Source: Harmonia axyridis
Taxonomy: Eukaryota > Arthropoda > Insecta > Coleoptera > Coccinellidae
Length of the DNA stretch: 64,000 nucleotides
Assembly (NCBI RefSeq): GCF_914767665.1
Contig: NC_059507.1
Coordinates: 18,044,718 to 18,108,717, forward strand
Reading direction: 5' to 3'
Shown: piece by piece, positions 1 to 11,600 of the stretch
How the letters are laid out: each line of letters opens with the position of its first letter
How positions within the stretch are numbered: the stretch's first letter is position 1
Made by a program: the position numbers and the translations under genes
The notes under the pieces: model-generated
The model's input: only the letters and a program-made list of their open reading frames with translations
Told to the model about the DNA's origin: nothing
Databases searched by the model: none

Positions 1-608
1 ATAGTTTCCTATTTTTTTCAAATTTTCTATGGTTCTGGATTTGATATCCATGGGAAATTCTGAAGGAAGCTTAAAATGGTGATTTTTTATCCTCGCGCAA
101 GTTTTCTTCACGATTCACTCCTAATCAACGAAATATAAATCGTTTATTTTTCAATATTCTTAGGAATTTTATATTTCTGGTTATGTTATCAGATCTTAAT
201 TTTGCACGGGGTTTGGAACTGCTTTTTTTTTATACATACGTGCCAAAATCCACGAATAGCCAATAGCATCATCATACCTCATTGACATATATCAGGATTT
301 TATTTCTCGATATTCCTTTCGCATTTTCTGTGGTTCTAGATGAGCAACCTGAACTAAACTTCGCGAGAAGATGGCTATTCACACGCATATTTTCAAGTCG
401 ATCGAATTTGTAATCATTGAAATTTTTTATAGTATGTTTTTGATGGTTGTGATGGTGTGATCAGCTTGAAATTTCGGGCAGAGCTTGAAATTATTTTTCT
501 ATTCAGGCACTCGCAATCTCAACGTTGTCGGTTTTTGATTGCGGTGATATTCAGTAATTCTTCTTGAATTTTAATGGATTCGGTCCTTACTTGGCGGAAA
601 TTCATTAT
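1..608 (+). repeat. Dispersed repeat family A, left fragment
   Basis: No gene seen. The stretch repeats phrases such as TTTTCTATGGTTCTGG, CGAAATT and ATCAGCTTGAAATTTCG at roughly 120-130 base spacing. The same phrases recur at 2.5-3.5, 5.0-5.5, 19.9-20.8, 22.1-22.6 and 32.8-33.7 kb. I cannot assign it to a named superfamily. The Penelope-like element beginning near 609 appears to interrupt it, because the phrase TTCTTCTTGAATTTT occurs just outside both ends (near 558 and 2478). Confidence 0.5.
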
Positions 609-664
609 AAATAAAATAAAACGAAGTAATTTCCACTATGTTATTTAATTGTTAGCAACAATTG

Positions 665-689
665 TTTCGCCACACTGTGGCTTCATCAG
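665..689 (-). ncRNA. Hammerhead ribozyme-like core, inverted copy
   Basis: Reading the minus strand, CTGATGA, a GCCAC/GTGGC hairpin with a 3-base loop, and GAAA follow one another as in a hammerhead ribozyme core. It mirrors the copy at 2398-2422. Stems I and III are not confidently defined, so catalytic competence is not claimed. Confidence 0.5.
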
Positions 690-821
690 GCTACATTTCT
701 GAACTGATAAGAGTACAAAGGTTTTCGGAATCTTATATAGGAACAAAATTGACACAAAAATATTCGAAAGGGTATAAATTACAAAGTTATATTGGATAAT
801 TTACAGCCTGGGATTTCCAAA

Positions 822-1286
822 CTATCGGAAGAAATTCAATAAAGGGGATGAGTTTACATCCGTTTGTTCGTTCAACAGAATATTTTGGGTCTTATACCTG
901 TTTATTTCCAGGGATTCTAAGAGTGTTAGTCTTAAGCTCTTGTTTTCTAAATGAAGAATTTCAAAGTTATTATTGAAGGTATGGTCCCATTCTTTTAAGT
1001 GATTCGCGTAGGTTGAAAACGAACTATCAGATGTATAACTCTTTTGGTGTTCCTTTATCCTTTTATTGAAAGATCTTCCTGTTTGTCCAATATAAACCAT
1101 AGGGCAATCATTACAGGTTAACTTGTAGACACCGGATTTAGTTTCTTTATCTGTTTTGTCTTTATTGTTTTTAATGAACATCTCTAAGTTGTTACTTGTT
1201 TTGAAGGATATTGTGTAATTGAATCTTGTTTTCAGGTATTTAGCAATCTTTTCAGAAATATTATTAACATAAGTTAACGAAAAAAA
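822..1286 (-). pseudogene. Penelope GIY-YIG endonuclease fragment, inverted copy
   Basis: An open frame on the minus strand repeats the C-terminal 150 or so residues of the plus-strand Penelope ORF almost identically. It includes the CNDCPMVYIGQTGRSF block of the GIY-YIG endonuclease that PLEs use for target cleavage. It has no reverse transcriptase part. Homology to the sister copy stops near 1286, just upstream of the shared LTYVNN phrase, so it is a truncated duplicate and not a gene. Confidence 0.8.
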
Positions 1287-1302
1287 TAACTTAGAAAACA
1301 AA

Positions 1303-2265
1303 ATTCACTCTAATAATAACACAAAATATTTCCTTTATTGGTTTAGATATGTAGACGATATTATATGTTGCTTCAAAGGTACAAATAGACAACTTTCTTT
1401 GTTCACAGAATTTATCAATAACATTCACCCAAGTATCAAATTCACTTCTGAAATTGAACATAACAATTCACTCAACTTTCTTGATTTAACAATTACCAGA
1501 AATAATAACTTTCATAGTTTCAGTATTTTTAGAAAACCTACACATACTGATACTACCATCCATGCTACTTCTAACCACCCGTTAAACCAAAAAATGGCTG
1601 CATACAATTGTATGATCCATAGATTAATCAATATACTTATGAATCATGCTAATTTTTGTAAAGAATTAAATTTAATTAAACAAATAGCTGTGAATAACTG
1701 TTACAGTCCACATGTTACTGATCAAATTTTGAGGAATAAACAAAGAAAGCAAGCTTTGAGTCTAACATACCCTAAGGTAAATTATGGTATTGATACTAAA
1801 TTTTTTTCGTTAACTTATGTTAATAATATTTCTGAAAAGATTGCTAAATACCTGAAAACAAAATTCAATTACACAATATCCTTCAAAACAAGTAACAACT
1901 TAGAGATGTTCATTAAAAACAATAAAGACAAAACAGATAAAGAAACTAAATCCGGTGTCTACAAGTTAACCTGTAATGATTGCCCTATGGTTTATATTGG
2001 ACAAACCGGAAGATCTTTCAATAAAAGGATAAAGGAACACCAAAAGAGTTATACATCTGATAGTTCGTTTTCAACCTACGCGAATCACTTAAAAGAATGG
2101 GACCATACCTTCAATAATAACTTTGAAATTCTTCATTTAGAAAACAAGAGCTTAAGACTAATACTCTTAGAATCCCTGGAAATAAACAGGTATAAGACCC
2201 AAAATATTCTGTTGAACGAACAAACGGATGTAAACTCATCCCCTTTATTGAATTTCTTCCGATAG
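1303..2265 (+). pseudogene. Penelope-like reverse transcriptase C-terminus plus GIY-YIG endonuclease
   Basis: The frame opens without a start at the junction with the inverted copy. It begins inside the RT palm: RYVDDI (codons at 1345-1362) is the catalytic YVDD box. A thumb region with NSLNFLDLTI and FRKPTHTD follows, then a basic linker. The GIY-YIG domain is recognisable by GVYKLTC, CPMVYIGQTGRSF and KRIKEH. The frame ends at a stop at 2263-2265. The fingers and N-terminus of the RT are missing, so the copy could not move alone. The family is an RT plus GIY-YIG retroelement distinct from LINEs and LTR elements. The frame is intact, which suggests a fairly recent insertion. Confidence 0.85.
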
Positions 2266-2397
2266 TTTGGAAATCCCAGGCTGTAAATTATCCAATATAA
2301 CTTTGTAATTTATACCCTTTCGAATATTTTTGGGTCAATTTTGTTCCTATATAAGATTCCGAAAACCTTTGTACTCTTATCAGTTCAGAAATGTAGC

Positions 2398-2422
2398 CTG
2401 ATGAAGCCACAGTGTGGCGAAA
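2398..2422 (+). ncRNA. Hammerhead ribozyme-like core in Penelope tail
   Basis: CTGATGA (2398-2404), a perfect 5-bp stem GCCAC-AGT-GTGGC (2406-2418) and GAAA (2419-2422) have the order and spacing of hammerhead core boxes. An AATTGTT/AACAATT hairpin follows and could act as stem III. Hammerheads are known in terminal repeats of Penelope-like elements. The cleavage site and stem I are uncertain. Confidence 0.55.
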
Positions 2423-2478
2423 CAATTGTTGCTAACAATTAAATAACATAGTGGAAATTACTTCGTTTTATTTTATTT

Positions 2479-3471
2479 CTTCTTGAATTTTCTATGGTTC
2501 CAGTTAAGCTATCCATACGAAATTGTGGATGGGGCTTGGCATGATCATTCCCCATATGTGTGTAAAATTCCATCCGGGTGGTATGTTCAATGATCGAATT
2601 ATTGAGTATTTTCGATATTTTTCCATGGTCTGATTTAGATGTTTCTGATGATGTCATCCGTTCGAAATTTCGTGAAGTACTTCTTGATGCTGCGATTTCA
2701 TATGAGCATTTGAAATCTTAATTCTGTCATTTTAGTGGTTTCCGAGATATTCGCCAATATTTTTTCGATATTCTCCATGATTTTTCTCTGGCTCTGGTTG
2801 AATGTTCATCTAAACTAAATGCAAAATTTCATCGAAATGAAAGCTGCTGTTTTGAATTATTGAGAACATAACATTTCGAAAGGAAATATTTCCGGAACCA
2901 CTGATCAGATTTTGCGCGTTAACGAACTTGACTGAGATTATTGCCATCTGAATCTACCCTGAAAATTTCAAGTATCTGGTTCAAATGATCGTAAACACGG
3001 CAGGAGGAACACCATTGAATTCAAATACGAATTCGTCATCAGGAAAAACTGAATTGAGAGATCACTTTTGAAAAAATTTGGAAGAAGAATAATTCTGAAA
3101 ATACAGACATCAATACGAAATGATAGAGCGATCATTCGTAGAAACAACCACTCAAAACTAATCATTTCAGGAAAAAACATTATCGGAATTAATGACGTTG
3201 GCATAAATACATATTCCAAGTACACGACATGTTCTGCATCTTGCGAGATCCGACGAATATGCGATTTTGACCCTTATTGATATACAAAGATTTTGATACT
3301 CATCTCGCATCTCACGAGATCCGTCTGTGTGGCAACGTCGAACGGATCTCGTTGCCTCGCGGTATACCATGTATATAGGGTATATAGGAGGGGATCTCGG
3401 ATTGTTGGTTTATAAGACATGGACCTCGTAGCGTTGAAATTTTACAGGGATCTCGTAATCACATTTTCGAA

Positions 3472-3472
<1 letters not shown>
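2479..3472 (+). repeat. Dispersed repeat family A, right fragment
   Basis: No gene seen. It resumes family A after the Penelope element. Its 3' part (about 3195-3472) matches 33410-33688 nearly base for base and is rich in GAGATCC/GGATCTC motifs in both orientations. It ends in a (TA)n tract. Confidence 0.6.

Positions 3473-3519
<47 letters not shown>
3473..3519. repeat. (TA)n microsatellite, unoccupied family A site
   Basis: Pure TA repeat of 47 bases at the 3' side of a family A copy, followed by TGACTAACGTTGAGTTCC. The same flank appears in reverse beside the (TA)n at 23.4 kb. This is the LINE-free counterpart of the occupied tract at 33689. Confidence 0.9.
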
Positions 3520-3521
<2 letters not shown>

Positions 3522-4974
3522 CTAACGTTGAGTTCCAAGACATTTTGTACATATGGATAGATTGTATACATCCGATAGTATATAGGTTCATTTCACCATA
3601 TATAAGTTTAAGAAAGCTTTGGTAACATCAAACTTGATGTACTCTTTATTGGTCAATTTATATATCAATTTTTGCATGTAATGTCCAGTTCCGAGACCTA
3701 CCCTAAAAAAGTTATTTTATGTTGGAAAGTTTTTTAGAAATTTTATTTTCGCAGTCACGTTTCCTTCATGAAACGCCCATTATTCCACAATTCGTTTTCA
3801 AAATCTCTTAAAATGAAGAAAAGTCGAGTAAGAAATATCAGTTGAAAAGTCATAACGAAACAAAGTACATGTATATAGGTTAACAGTGTTGATAGGACTT
3901 TCGGTGTCTGAAACACTTTTCTAACTTTGCCAACGTTTCGTAGACATATTTCCACTCCCTCCGGGCTGAAATTAATTCAATAAATGAACAAAGGTTTTTC
4001 TGTTCCATTTGGATTCCCCGTTTATTATGACATATCCCAATTGTTTCATAATTATGATTGGAATTTATTTAGCGTATCGTATTCTAAATCTAATTTTTTC
4101 TATGATATTGAATTCCAAAAATGACTTCCTTATAAAACAGTTCAACAGCAATGATCTTAACAACACATGACAAAAAAAGACAAGTACGTATACTGTGAAT
4201 AAACATTTCCCTGTTTACCATAATATCAGATGAACTGTTATAAATATTTCATTGCCATCAAGTTTTCGATCATCATTCATTAATCCACTGAAAAAAAAAA
4301 TACGAAAAATATGAGTACTGCTATTGAATGTTGGCTGTTAGCATCTGGGACTTCGGTTTATTGCTTAATCACTATGTAATATTCTACTTTTATCTTCATT
4401 CAGACATGTATACTATTCTGGATGAGAAAATTCGGATTTTTTATATTGGGTATAAACGAACTTCACGAATTGAATATTTTTGTGGAAAATATTCTTCTGA
4501 TCTTGACTCTCTGCCAGGATTCATATAAATCTGAATGATTACTGATGTCAAAAACTTCACCCTCATCTGGAAAAATATTGGAAAAACTCTAAAAACTATG
4601 TAGTTGTTTCATATCTATCAGTTTATCGATCGCCTTCGAATTATCTCACTTCGCGTAAAAATACGCGATCAAAATGAATATACATCTATTTAATGGTGTT
4701 TTTGGAGACATCAGTTTCCCGCGAAATATTCAATGACGTAACATATCTTCTTCCTTCCTTCTATTCAGATATGTTATCAATTTATGGACGAGGGACACTA
4801 ATTTCCGAAATTTGTACTTATGAAAAGGGGCCAACTCCATCCCATTCAGTTTTGAGCGCTCGCCTCGAGGTTTATCGCTTTATTATTTCGTCACAATGTC
4901 AATTTCCGAGTTCTCAGCAGTGAATAGTCCAAACAATTTAGCTCGACTCACTACAATTAATACACTATAACTTT
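3520..4974. other. No recognised gene
   Basis: AT-rich sequence with only short chance ORFs of fewer than 80 codons. I see no splice-supported gene, RNA or named repeat here. Confidence 0.5.
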
Positions 4975-5535
4975 TGAACTTATATAGGTACGCGAAATTT
5001 GCCGGGAAGGTTCGGATCTCGAATGCCGCAGTTGAGTTCGTTTAATAAGCAGAATCTGAATAGGGGTTCCGTAAATATGGCCGTTCGAAATTTTGTATTT
5101 TTTTAATTTCGAAACCACAGGCACATTTGCGAGGGAAATTTGCATTCAGATGTAGAATGACCATATAAAGCTTCGTGCAAAATATCTTGTTGATCACTTG
5201 ATCAGAACCATAGAAACTCTGTGACCACAGAACTGACGGAGTTGAGATTTTGGGTATTGATATAAAATAGCAATGCTAAGCTCCTCGCCAAATTTCAAGC
5301 TGATCGCATAATGAGAACAATAAAAAATTAACCTCGGAGTCGACATAGAAATGATTGGGATATATTTATGTACCTCTTTTTAATGTTGAATTTCGGGACC
5401 GCCACCAGATGTCTTTAATACTTCTAGCGAATTCTCCAATTAGCGGCAATATCAAAGATGTTGTAAATCAATGTTTTCACCACGTCGGTTTATGAAATGG
5501 ACGATGCTATTCCTCCTCTTATCGCATTTTTCACG
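4975..5535 (-). repeat. Family A copy, inverted relative to 19.9-20.8 kb
   Basis: The reverse complement matches 19875-20776 closely over most of its length: where I compared about 120 bases, only a few differ. It lacks about 330 internal bases present in the right copy. The outer boundary is at CGCGAAATTTGC. The two copies bracket the tyrosine-recombinase-like gene. Confidence 0.75.
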
Positions 5536-6539
5536 TAAGCAGATCACTGGATTTTGTTGCTTATCCTTCAACCAAAATTGGAACGTGTCCCATCAATATG
5601 ATGGTATATTCCACAGACTATTCAAATATGTTATTGGAAAAACTATCGAACCAAGGCGAGTAAACTTATTGAGGAAAAACAGTTTTTTCAAAAATTTTTT
5701 TCTGCAAATTTGACTGGTTTTCAAAATAAGTTCTACAGACAATTTATCAGCCTTTGTTTCCTCATTTGAACTTCCGATTTTCTAGAAAGTAGAAATTTTT
5801 TCTTGTAAAATATACTTCACAATATTTTTTCATATCTTTTGAATGCTCAATCGATTCTGAATCCGGATATGTAAGTAGAGTTGTTGTTTTATCAATGAAA
5901 TTCAAATTCAATTCAAGTTGTCAATATCGATTATAATATAATCTGAAATATGAAGCCTGAATTTTCATTCAAAACTTTTAATATTTTCACTCTTGAAAAA
6001 AGATGTGATATTATAATATACCTATATCAAAAACAACAAAAATGCTGTGCGAAGAAGTGGGTGGCAGGCATTTTCAACACTTTCTTTGAATAGCATTTTT
6101 TGTTACTACATATTTCGAAAGTAACCCTTTTTTCCAAGAGTAAATATATTTATTGCTTTGAATGAAAATTCAGTTTCATATTTTCGCTCATGTTATATTC
6201 GAGAATTAATACTTAAAAATTTGACAATGAAATATTTATAGAACCATAGGCAATGTGGATATGAGTATACCTAATATGGAATCTGTATTATGTCAAGAAC
6301 TCCACGGAATTTTTCGATCGTCTCCGTATTATATTTCTTCGCATAAAAATATGCTAATAAAATAAATGGGTTCTTAACTACATCTGTTCAACATCGTTTG
6401 TTTCAATTTCCTGCTGAATGTTTAATTGTCCTAGTTCTGTTCAGATGAAAAAGGTATTTCCTAACCTCGATACAAAACTCTAGAGGATCATTCGTCAGGT
6501 CGTTTGAAGAAAAATCTATGAATATATGTCCGGAGTTAT
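5536..6539. other. No recognised gene
   Basis: AT-rich intergenic sequence. Only short ORFs without family features, and no clear repeat structure seen by eye. Confidence 0.45.
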
Positions 6540-7015
6540 GTCGTATCTGAAATCTGGGTGACGAAAATGCTATAATCCTGCTAGTTTTTCCAAAATAAAA
6601 TTGTAAAGTTGGCTTAATGAAGGTTAATAATAGATATTTTGCTTGTAATTTCCCAATTGTTTTTCGTTAGATATGGTGAATTAATCATATTTCAAGCCTT
6701 TTTTCTTTGTCAAAACGACGATTGTATTCATATTTACACCCCATGGCGGCTTCAATCGTTTCTGTCAGCTGTTCCGTTTGAAATATCATATCCTCCATCG
6801 GATGTAAACAAAACTAATAAATCCTAGTTTTTGACGAAAACAGATTTTTTTTCAGGAATTCATAATTTACAACGAGAACCAATTAAGAAAATACAAGAAA
6901 ACTATCCATTATTATGAATAACCTTACCCTCATTAAACCAAATTTACAATTTTATTACGGAAAAACTAGCAGGATTACAGACTTCGTGAGTCCCAGATTC
7001 GTAATCTACGACCAG
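6540..7015. repeat. Foldback repeat, related copy at 56.8 kb
   Basis: Arms near 6540-6650 and 6885-7010 are inverted copies of one another, sharing ATCCTGCTAGTTTTTCC and its complement. The right arm also matches about 56815-57050, including TTAAGAAAATACAAGAAAAC-like phrases. It is a non-coding dispersed foldback of unknown superfamily. Confidence 0.55.
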
Positions 7016-8384
7016 AATCTGTAAAATTATTCAAATTAATACGCTATTTTAAATAACGCGATTGATACATACAATATAGAATTTTGCCGAGATCACAAAT
7101 ATTTGGAAAACTGTTGAACGGAAAATGAGTGAAAAAATATGTAAAAATATGCTGAATGTTCCTGGAATTGAAATACCCCAAAAAATATAGGGTATCTATA
7201 TAATTTAAAACAATAGTCACCGTCCAATCCGCTTTTGTGTGACACCCCCTATATATTCTTATATACAGGGTGTCTCAGGTGGTAGGCACAAAACCTGTGT
7301 TTTTTATTAGGAAATACCCTATATTTCACTCCAGATTTAGGAAGCATGGTTAGAATGAGGCTAATTTTGACGTCTCATGTGCTCAAAATTTTCCGATTTT
7401 GAGATATTTCAATTTGTCAATTCGAGCATCTCTGAAAAAAACTCGATAACTCCGACGCAAAAAAATTTGGTGGAATGAGATTTTGGCTGTGAATACTAGA
7501 ATGAAGGAATCAAATACTGTATATGGGTCATATAATTATTCAAAACTCTGCTGAGAATTTTCGAAATATCGTCATAGGACGTTTCGAATAGTGATGAAAA
7601 TTGTGAACAGAATTGGTCTTAATATGAGGATTATTTTATTTTCGAAAATATATTTCATTGTAGTTTCGTTACAGAAATTGCATTTATGACAAGGGCGATC
7701 CTAGCCTTTAAATTGGGGGGGGGTCGCCGTTATGAACATTTTTTTGATCCTCTGTATAACCGAAAGAGCCTAGATTGAGAAAGTATTCTAATCTCAATTT
7801 TCAAATTTCTAGTCGACCCAGTTCCTCAGTAACTTCTTGATTGAACTTGAGTATTCCCAGTTAAAGGTCATAAAAATAAGGTGAAGTTAAATTATTGGGT
7901 AAAGTATTTTAAATAATGAGGAAGTCAAGGGAATCATAATTCTTTTCAAATTTAAATATCTTCTCTATATGTACGAAAGAGCCAGGAATGATAAATATTC
8001 TAATCTCCATTTCCAAATTTCTAGTCGACCTAGTTCTTCTGTAATATCTAGTTAGGAATTTCCAGTTGAAGGCATAAAAATATGGTGACAATAAAATATT
8101 CGGTTTTTCTTTGGTTTTTGATTAAGAAAAATAATAAACTTCAATTGTAAATGAAGTGTTTCGAAAGAAACACCATCTTGAAAAAATCTTAAGAATACAA
8201 ATAAATGAATTTCAAAGGAACATAAATAAATCTCTAAATAAAACGAACAAATATAAATGAAAATAAATGAATGAAAATGAAGAAACATAAACAACTTTCT
8301 TGAAAAGTAAATAAATATATGAAAAAATAAATAAATATGAATAAAAACGAATGACTATGTATAAATTAAAAATATCACAAATAT
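7016..8384. other. Gene-free stretch with TIR remnants
   Basis: No gene seen. It contains isolated ends of the CAGGGTGT MITE group (near 7228-7290). A phrase at 7690-7735 (AAGGGCGATCCTAGCC then TCGCCGTTA) recurs at 52830. Low-complexity AAATAAATA sequence at 8200-8350 lies just downstream of the stop codon of the gene to the right and would form its 3' flank. Confidence 0.45.
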
Positions 8385-8617
8385 TCAGTTTGAAAATGAA
8401 AGTTTCTTCTTGGAGCCCTTCAGCTGATTGTGAATCCATGTCTTTATTTGTGGTGACGTGCGATTCTGAAGAACAGGAGTTTCTTTTATCACTGTTTGTA
8501 TCACTTTCAAAGGAGGTAGAGCTTTTCTATTCATATATTCTCCGAAAATACGGAAAATAGCATCCTTCTCCTCTTGGGTCCACCTCACTCTTTTGAGGGT
8601 GCCAGATAGGGTATGGG
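8385..8617 (-). CDS. Terminal exon: Myb/SANT-like segment
   Basis: The acceptor TTTTTATAG precedes the exon, and the stop codon is TGA at 8387-8385. It starts with the last two bases of a split codon, matching the phase-1 donor of the large exon. About 76 residues: VRWTQEEK at the start of a predicted helical domain, then ALPPLKVIQ and TSPQIKTWIHNQLKG near the end. The pattern W-T-x-E-E followed by a late W-x-x-N resembles the Myb/SANT-like C-terminus seen in animal zinc-finger/YR proteins. It probably binds DNA. I found no confident poly(A) signal in the immediate downstream bases. Confidence 0.7.
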
Positions 8618-11600
8618 CTATAAAAATGGAAAAAAGAGTTGAAACAATACACAAGTTTCAGTAACTTTTCAAGACGAGAGTGATTCTACTCTAACAACAC
8701 AAGCAATTTTTTTTCTCAAACATAAATCGTATGATATATCAAGAGAATTTTTTTAAGAGACATTTATTCCACTCCGTAGTGATTCACTTGGTCCTAATGA
8801 ACATGAATTGTTGAAATTCAAGTTCTTTCATATTATATTTTAGATCTGGAGTGGAAAAATTCAATATACTTCACGAGAGCCCTCGCTGGAGCTCAGCTGT
8901 AGATTTGTTTTCGATTGGTAATACTATAATATAAAATATAGTGATGAAATCACTATTTTACGTTCACGGCCGTACCAAAAAAAATTGCTTCGGGAAATGA
9001 CATNNNNNNNNNNNNNNNNNNNNNNNNNNNNNNNNNNNNNNNNNNNNNNNNNNNNNNNNNNNNNNNNNNNNNNNNNNNNNNNNNNNNNNNNNNNNNNNNN
9101 NNNNNNNNNNNNNNNNNNNNNNNNNNNNNNNNNNNNNNNNNNNNNNNNNNNNNNNNNNNNNNNNNNNNNNNNNNNNNNNNNNNNNNNNNNNNNNNNNNNN
9201 NNNTAGTAAAGTCGAAATTTCAAGATGTTTTTGAAAAAAAAACTATTTTGAGGTTGGTGAATTGATTACAATTAGCAGTTCGAATGAAATGTAATTATGT
9301 ATCTCACCTTTGCTGGAATTCCTCCTATTCCCCCCACTAAGATTTGGAGTTCCTCCTGTTGAATTGATTTCATTTGTAGGAATTGGTTCTTCATCATTGA
9401 CAACCTCATTTTCGGAGTCATCACTGCTTGCATTTTCATTTTCTCCTTGAGCTGTTTGCAGGAGTTGTGAAATGCCCAAAATGTCCCTACTTATAATGGG
9501 CTGACGATAAATGCCCTTGTGTATCTTCTCCGAATGGCCCATGAAGTTCGACAAATCCACTACGTCTTGATTTTCAAGATTCAAAGTAATACACGTAGTG
9601 GCTATATGTTTCCTCAAATTGGTGCCACGTAGTCTTGTCGGGTGCTCAGCACCACAAGCTTCAGAGAATTTCCTCATCAAAGTGCAGGCACTCAGATGTG
9701 GATGCTTTTTTGTATCCGACCCTGGTGTACCGAATACATAAGGGTTACTCTTGTGGACCCTCATATTTGTTCTGTTTTTTATTATTAATTGGATGCACTC
9801 ACATAAATGAGTATCCAATAGAACAGGAACCGTCCGATTCAACTTGCCCCTTATAGTGAATCGAACATATTTTTTTGCAATTTCTTTTGATTTCTCTGAA
9901 AGTGATTGAAATAGATCATTATTACTTCTCTCAATCGTTTCGTATTTTTCAAATTCGGTAATGCTAATTCTCTCGACTTCTCCAGCGCGTCGTCTATTGA
10001 AAACCTGGATAGACGTTAGCGTTGCCTCTGCTAAGTCTATCCAGGCCAATGACGAGAAGCAAATTTTCAATTTCTCAAGGGCGTCTTTTCTCTTCTTGGT
10101 CAAATAGTCGCTGAGTTTTTTTATGTCGCCCATTGTGGGTAGCATAACTGTTTTTGTTCTACTCATTTTCAGTTGAGTTTCAGCAACAGTTCTGTTTACA
10201 TTTATGTTCACTTCTTGAGCGAAAACTTTCAAGAAATATTTAGCATTTTTTCGCATTTCTTCCTTGTGGTTTTTAATGCACTCTGTTATTAATAAATTGC
10301 CAATCTGCTTCAGCAGTGTGCCCAAACTGAACGCTACCGAAGGAGCTTCGAAGCAGTTCGTAGTTTCAGTGTACCGGGCACACATATTTATAGCAGATAA
10401 AACCATGTCTACAAATTTTGGGTCATATATAGAGGCTAAATTATTTATTTCCTTACTCAGTGCCTTCATTTTAATGAGGAAATTACCAATTAATCGTAAT
10501 CTCTGCCTTATCATTTGGAAATGTCTCGGTTCTCTATATTTTTCCACCATTTTGTTAGCATAAATGATGATGAGTTCATCATATCTGATTGCTCTACATA
10601 CATCATCCTCCCTCAGCGGTGGGAATAAATGATTTCTCACAGTTATTGATGCCATAGGATGTATTCTTGATGTGATTTTTTTACTTAGCAAATTTGGCAA
10701 TCTTTTAATGTCGGAATCAATGCCTGTGCAGGATCTGAAATGCACTCGAAGGGTGGCTTTTGAGAAAAATCCCTTACAGTTTGCACATGCACTGTAATCC
10801 CTACCACTTTTATTCCTGCTGCTTTTAGGCCGTCGCGCCACAATCAGCTCACCATCATTTAAATTCTCATTCGTATTAAAAAGGAAATTTCCCCTTTTTC
10901 TTATCTGACCAATAATCTTGGCCCTTTCTACGTTACCTTTTGGTAACATAATAAATTTTTTCACCTCCTCCTCACCGCTGTGTTTATTCTCTAGGTGTCG
11001 TGAGATTTTTTGCTGTTTCGTATGGCAGTAGAAACAAAAATTTGCCTTCTTGTCTCCTTTTCTTCCGCGGGACTCAGTTACCATCATATTTTCATCATCG
11101 CACCCTGGTTCGTTTAACGAGGCAGATAAATGAACTTGGATGCTTTTCGAGAGGGAATTATTATTGGACTCATTCGGTTGCGTTTTCTCCTCAATATTCA
11201 GATCCATTTCAGATAGAAAGGAACATGGTGTTGAGCTCCGACTGCCATCTCGTGAGTTATCAGATTGCGTTTCTGAATAAGTAGATAAATTATAATCTGA
11301 ATCATCATCAGAATTGTCTCCATAAACTGAAAATAATAATAATAATTTAGGAAAAACTTTGAAGTTATAAACATTTAGGTTCACAAGAAAGCGACAGCGC
11401 GATGTTTCATATTTCTCGAATTAGGGAACATATACAGTGTGTAGATAAAAAAGGGGCAAAATCAATAAGTGAGTTATTTAATGTTTTCTTATGATTTCAC
11501 TCATGACGTCATTTATTTTTACAGGTTGACGTCATATTTTCTTTCAAATAACTACCCCATTTTTTAGCTGCTTTATTATACCTACTTACATGAGGTTGTG

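Larger units (their letters stand above)
609..2478 (+). mobile_element. Penelope-like element with inverted terminal copy
   Basis: The right part (about 1287-2478) is a 5'-truncated Penelope-like retroelement on the plus strand: end of the reverse transcriptase, GIY-YIG endonuclease, then a 3' untranslated tail. The left part (609 to about 1286) is an inverted, shorter copy of its 3' half, matching base for base with few changes. Inverted or direct partial terminal copies are typical of Penelope-like elements. The shared outer edge is an ATAAAATAAAACGAAG stretch. The two copies meet near 1287-1303. The tail carries hammerhead-like motifs, listed separately. Confidence 0.85.

Noticed and set aside
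3167..3370. Small minus-strand ORF in family A
   Set aside because: Repeat sequence with GAGATCC motifs; no coding signature.
8351..8560. Plus-strand ORF over the Myb-like exon
   Set aside because: Antisense of a splice-supported exon with a recognisable domain.
8924..9223. ORFs across the N run
   Set aside because: Made of unknown residues only.
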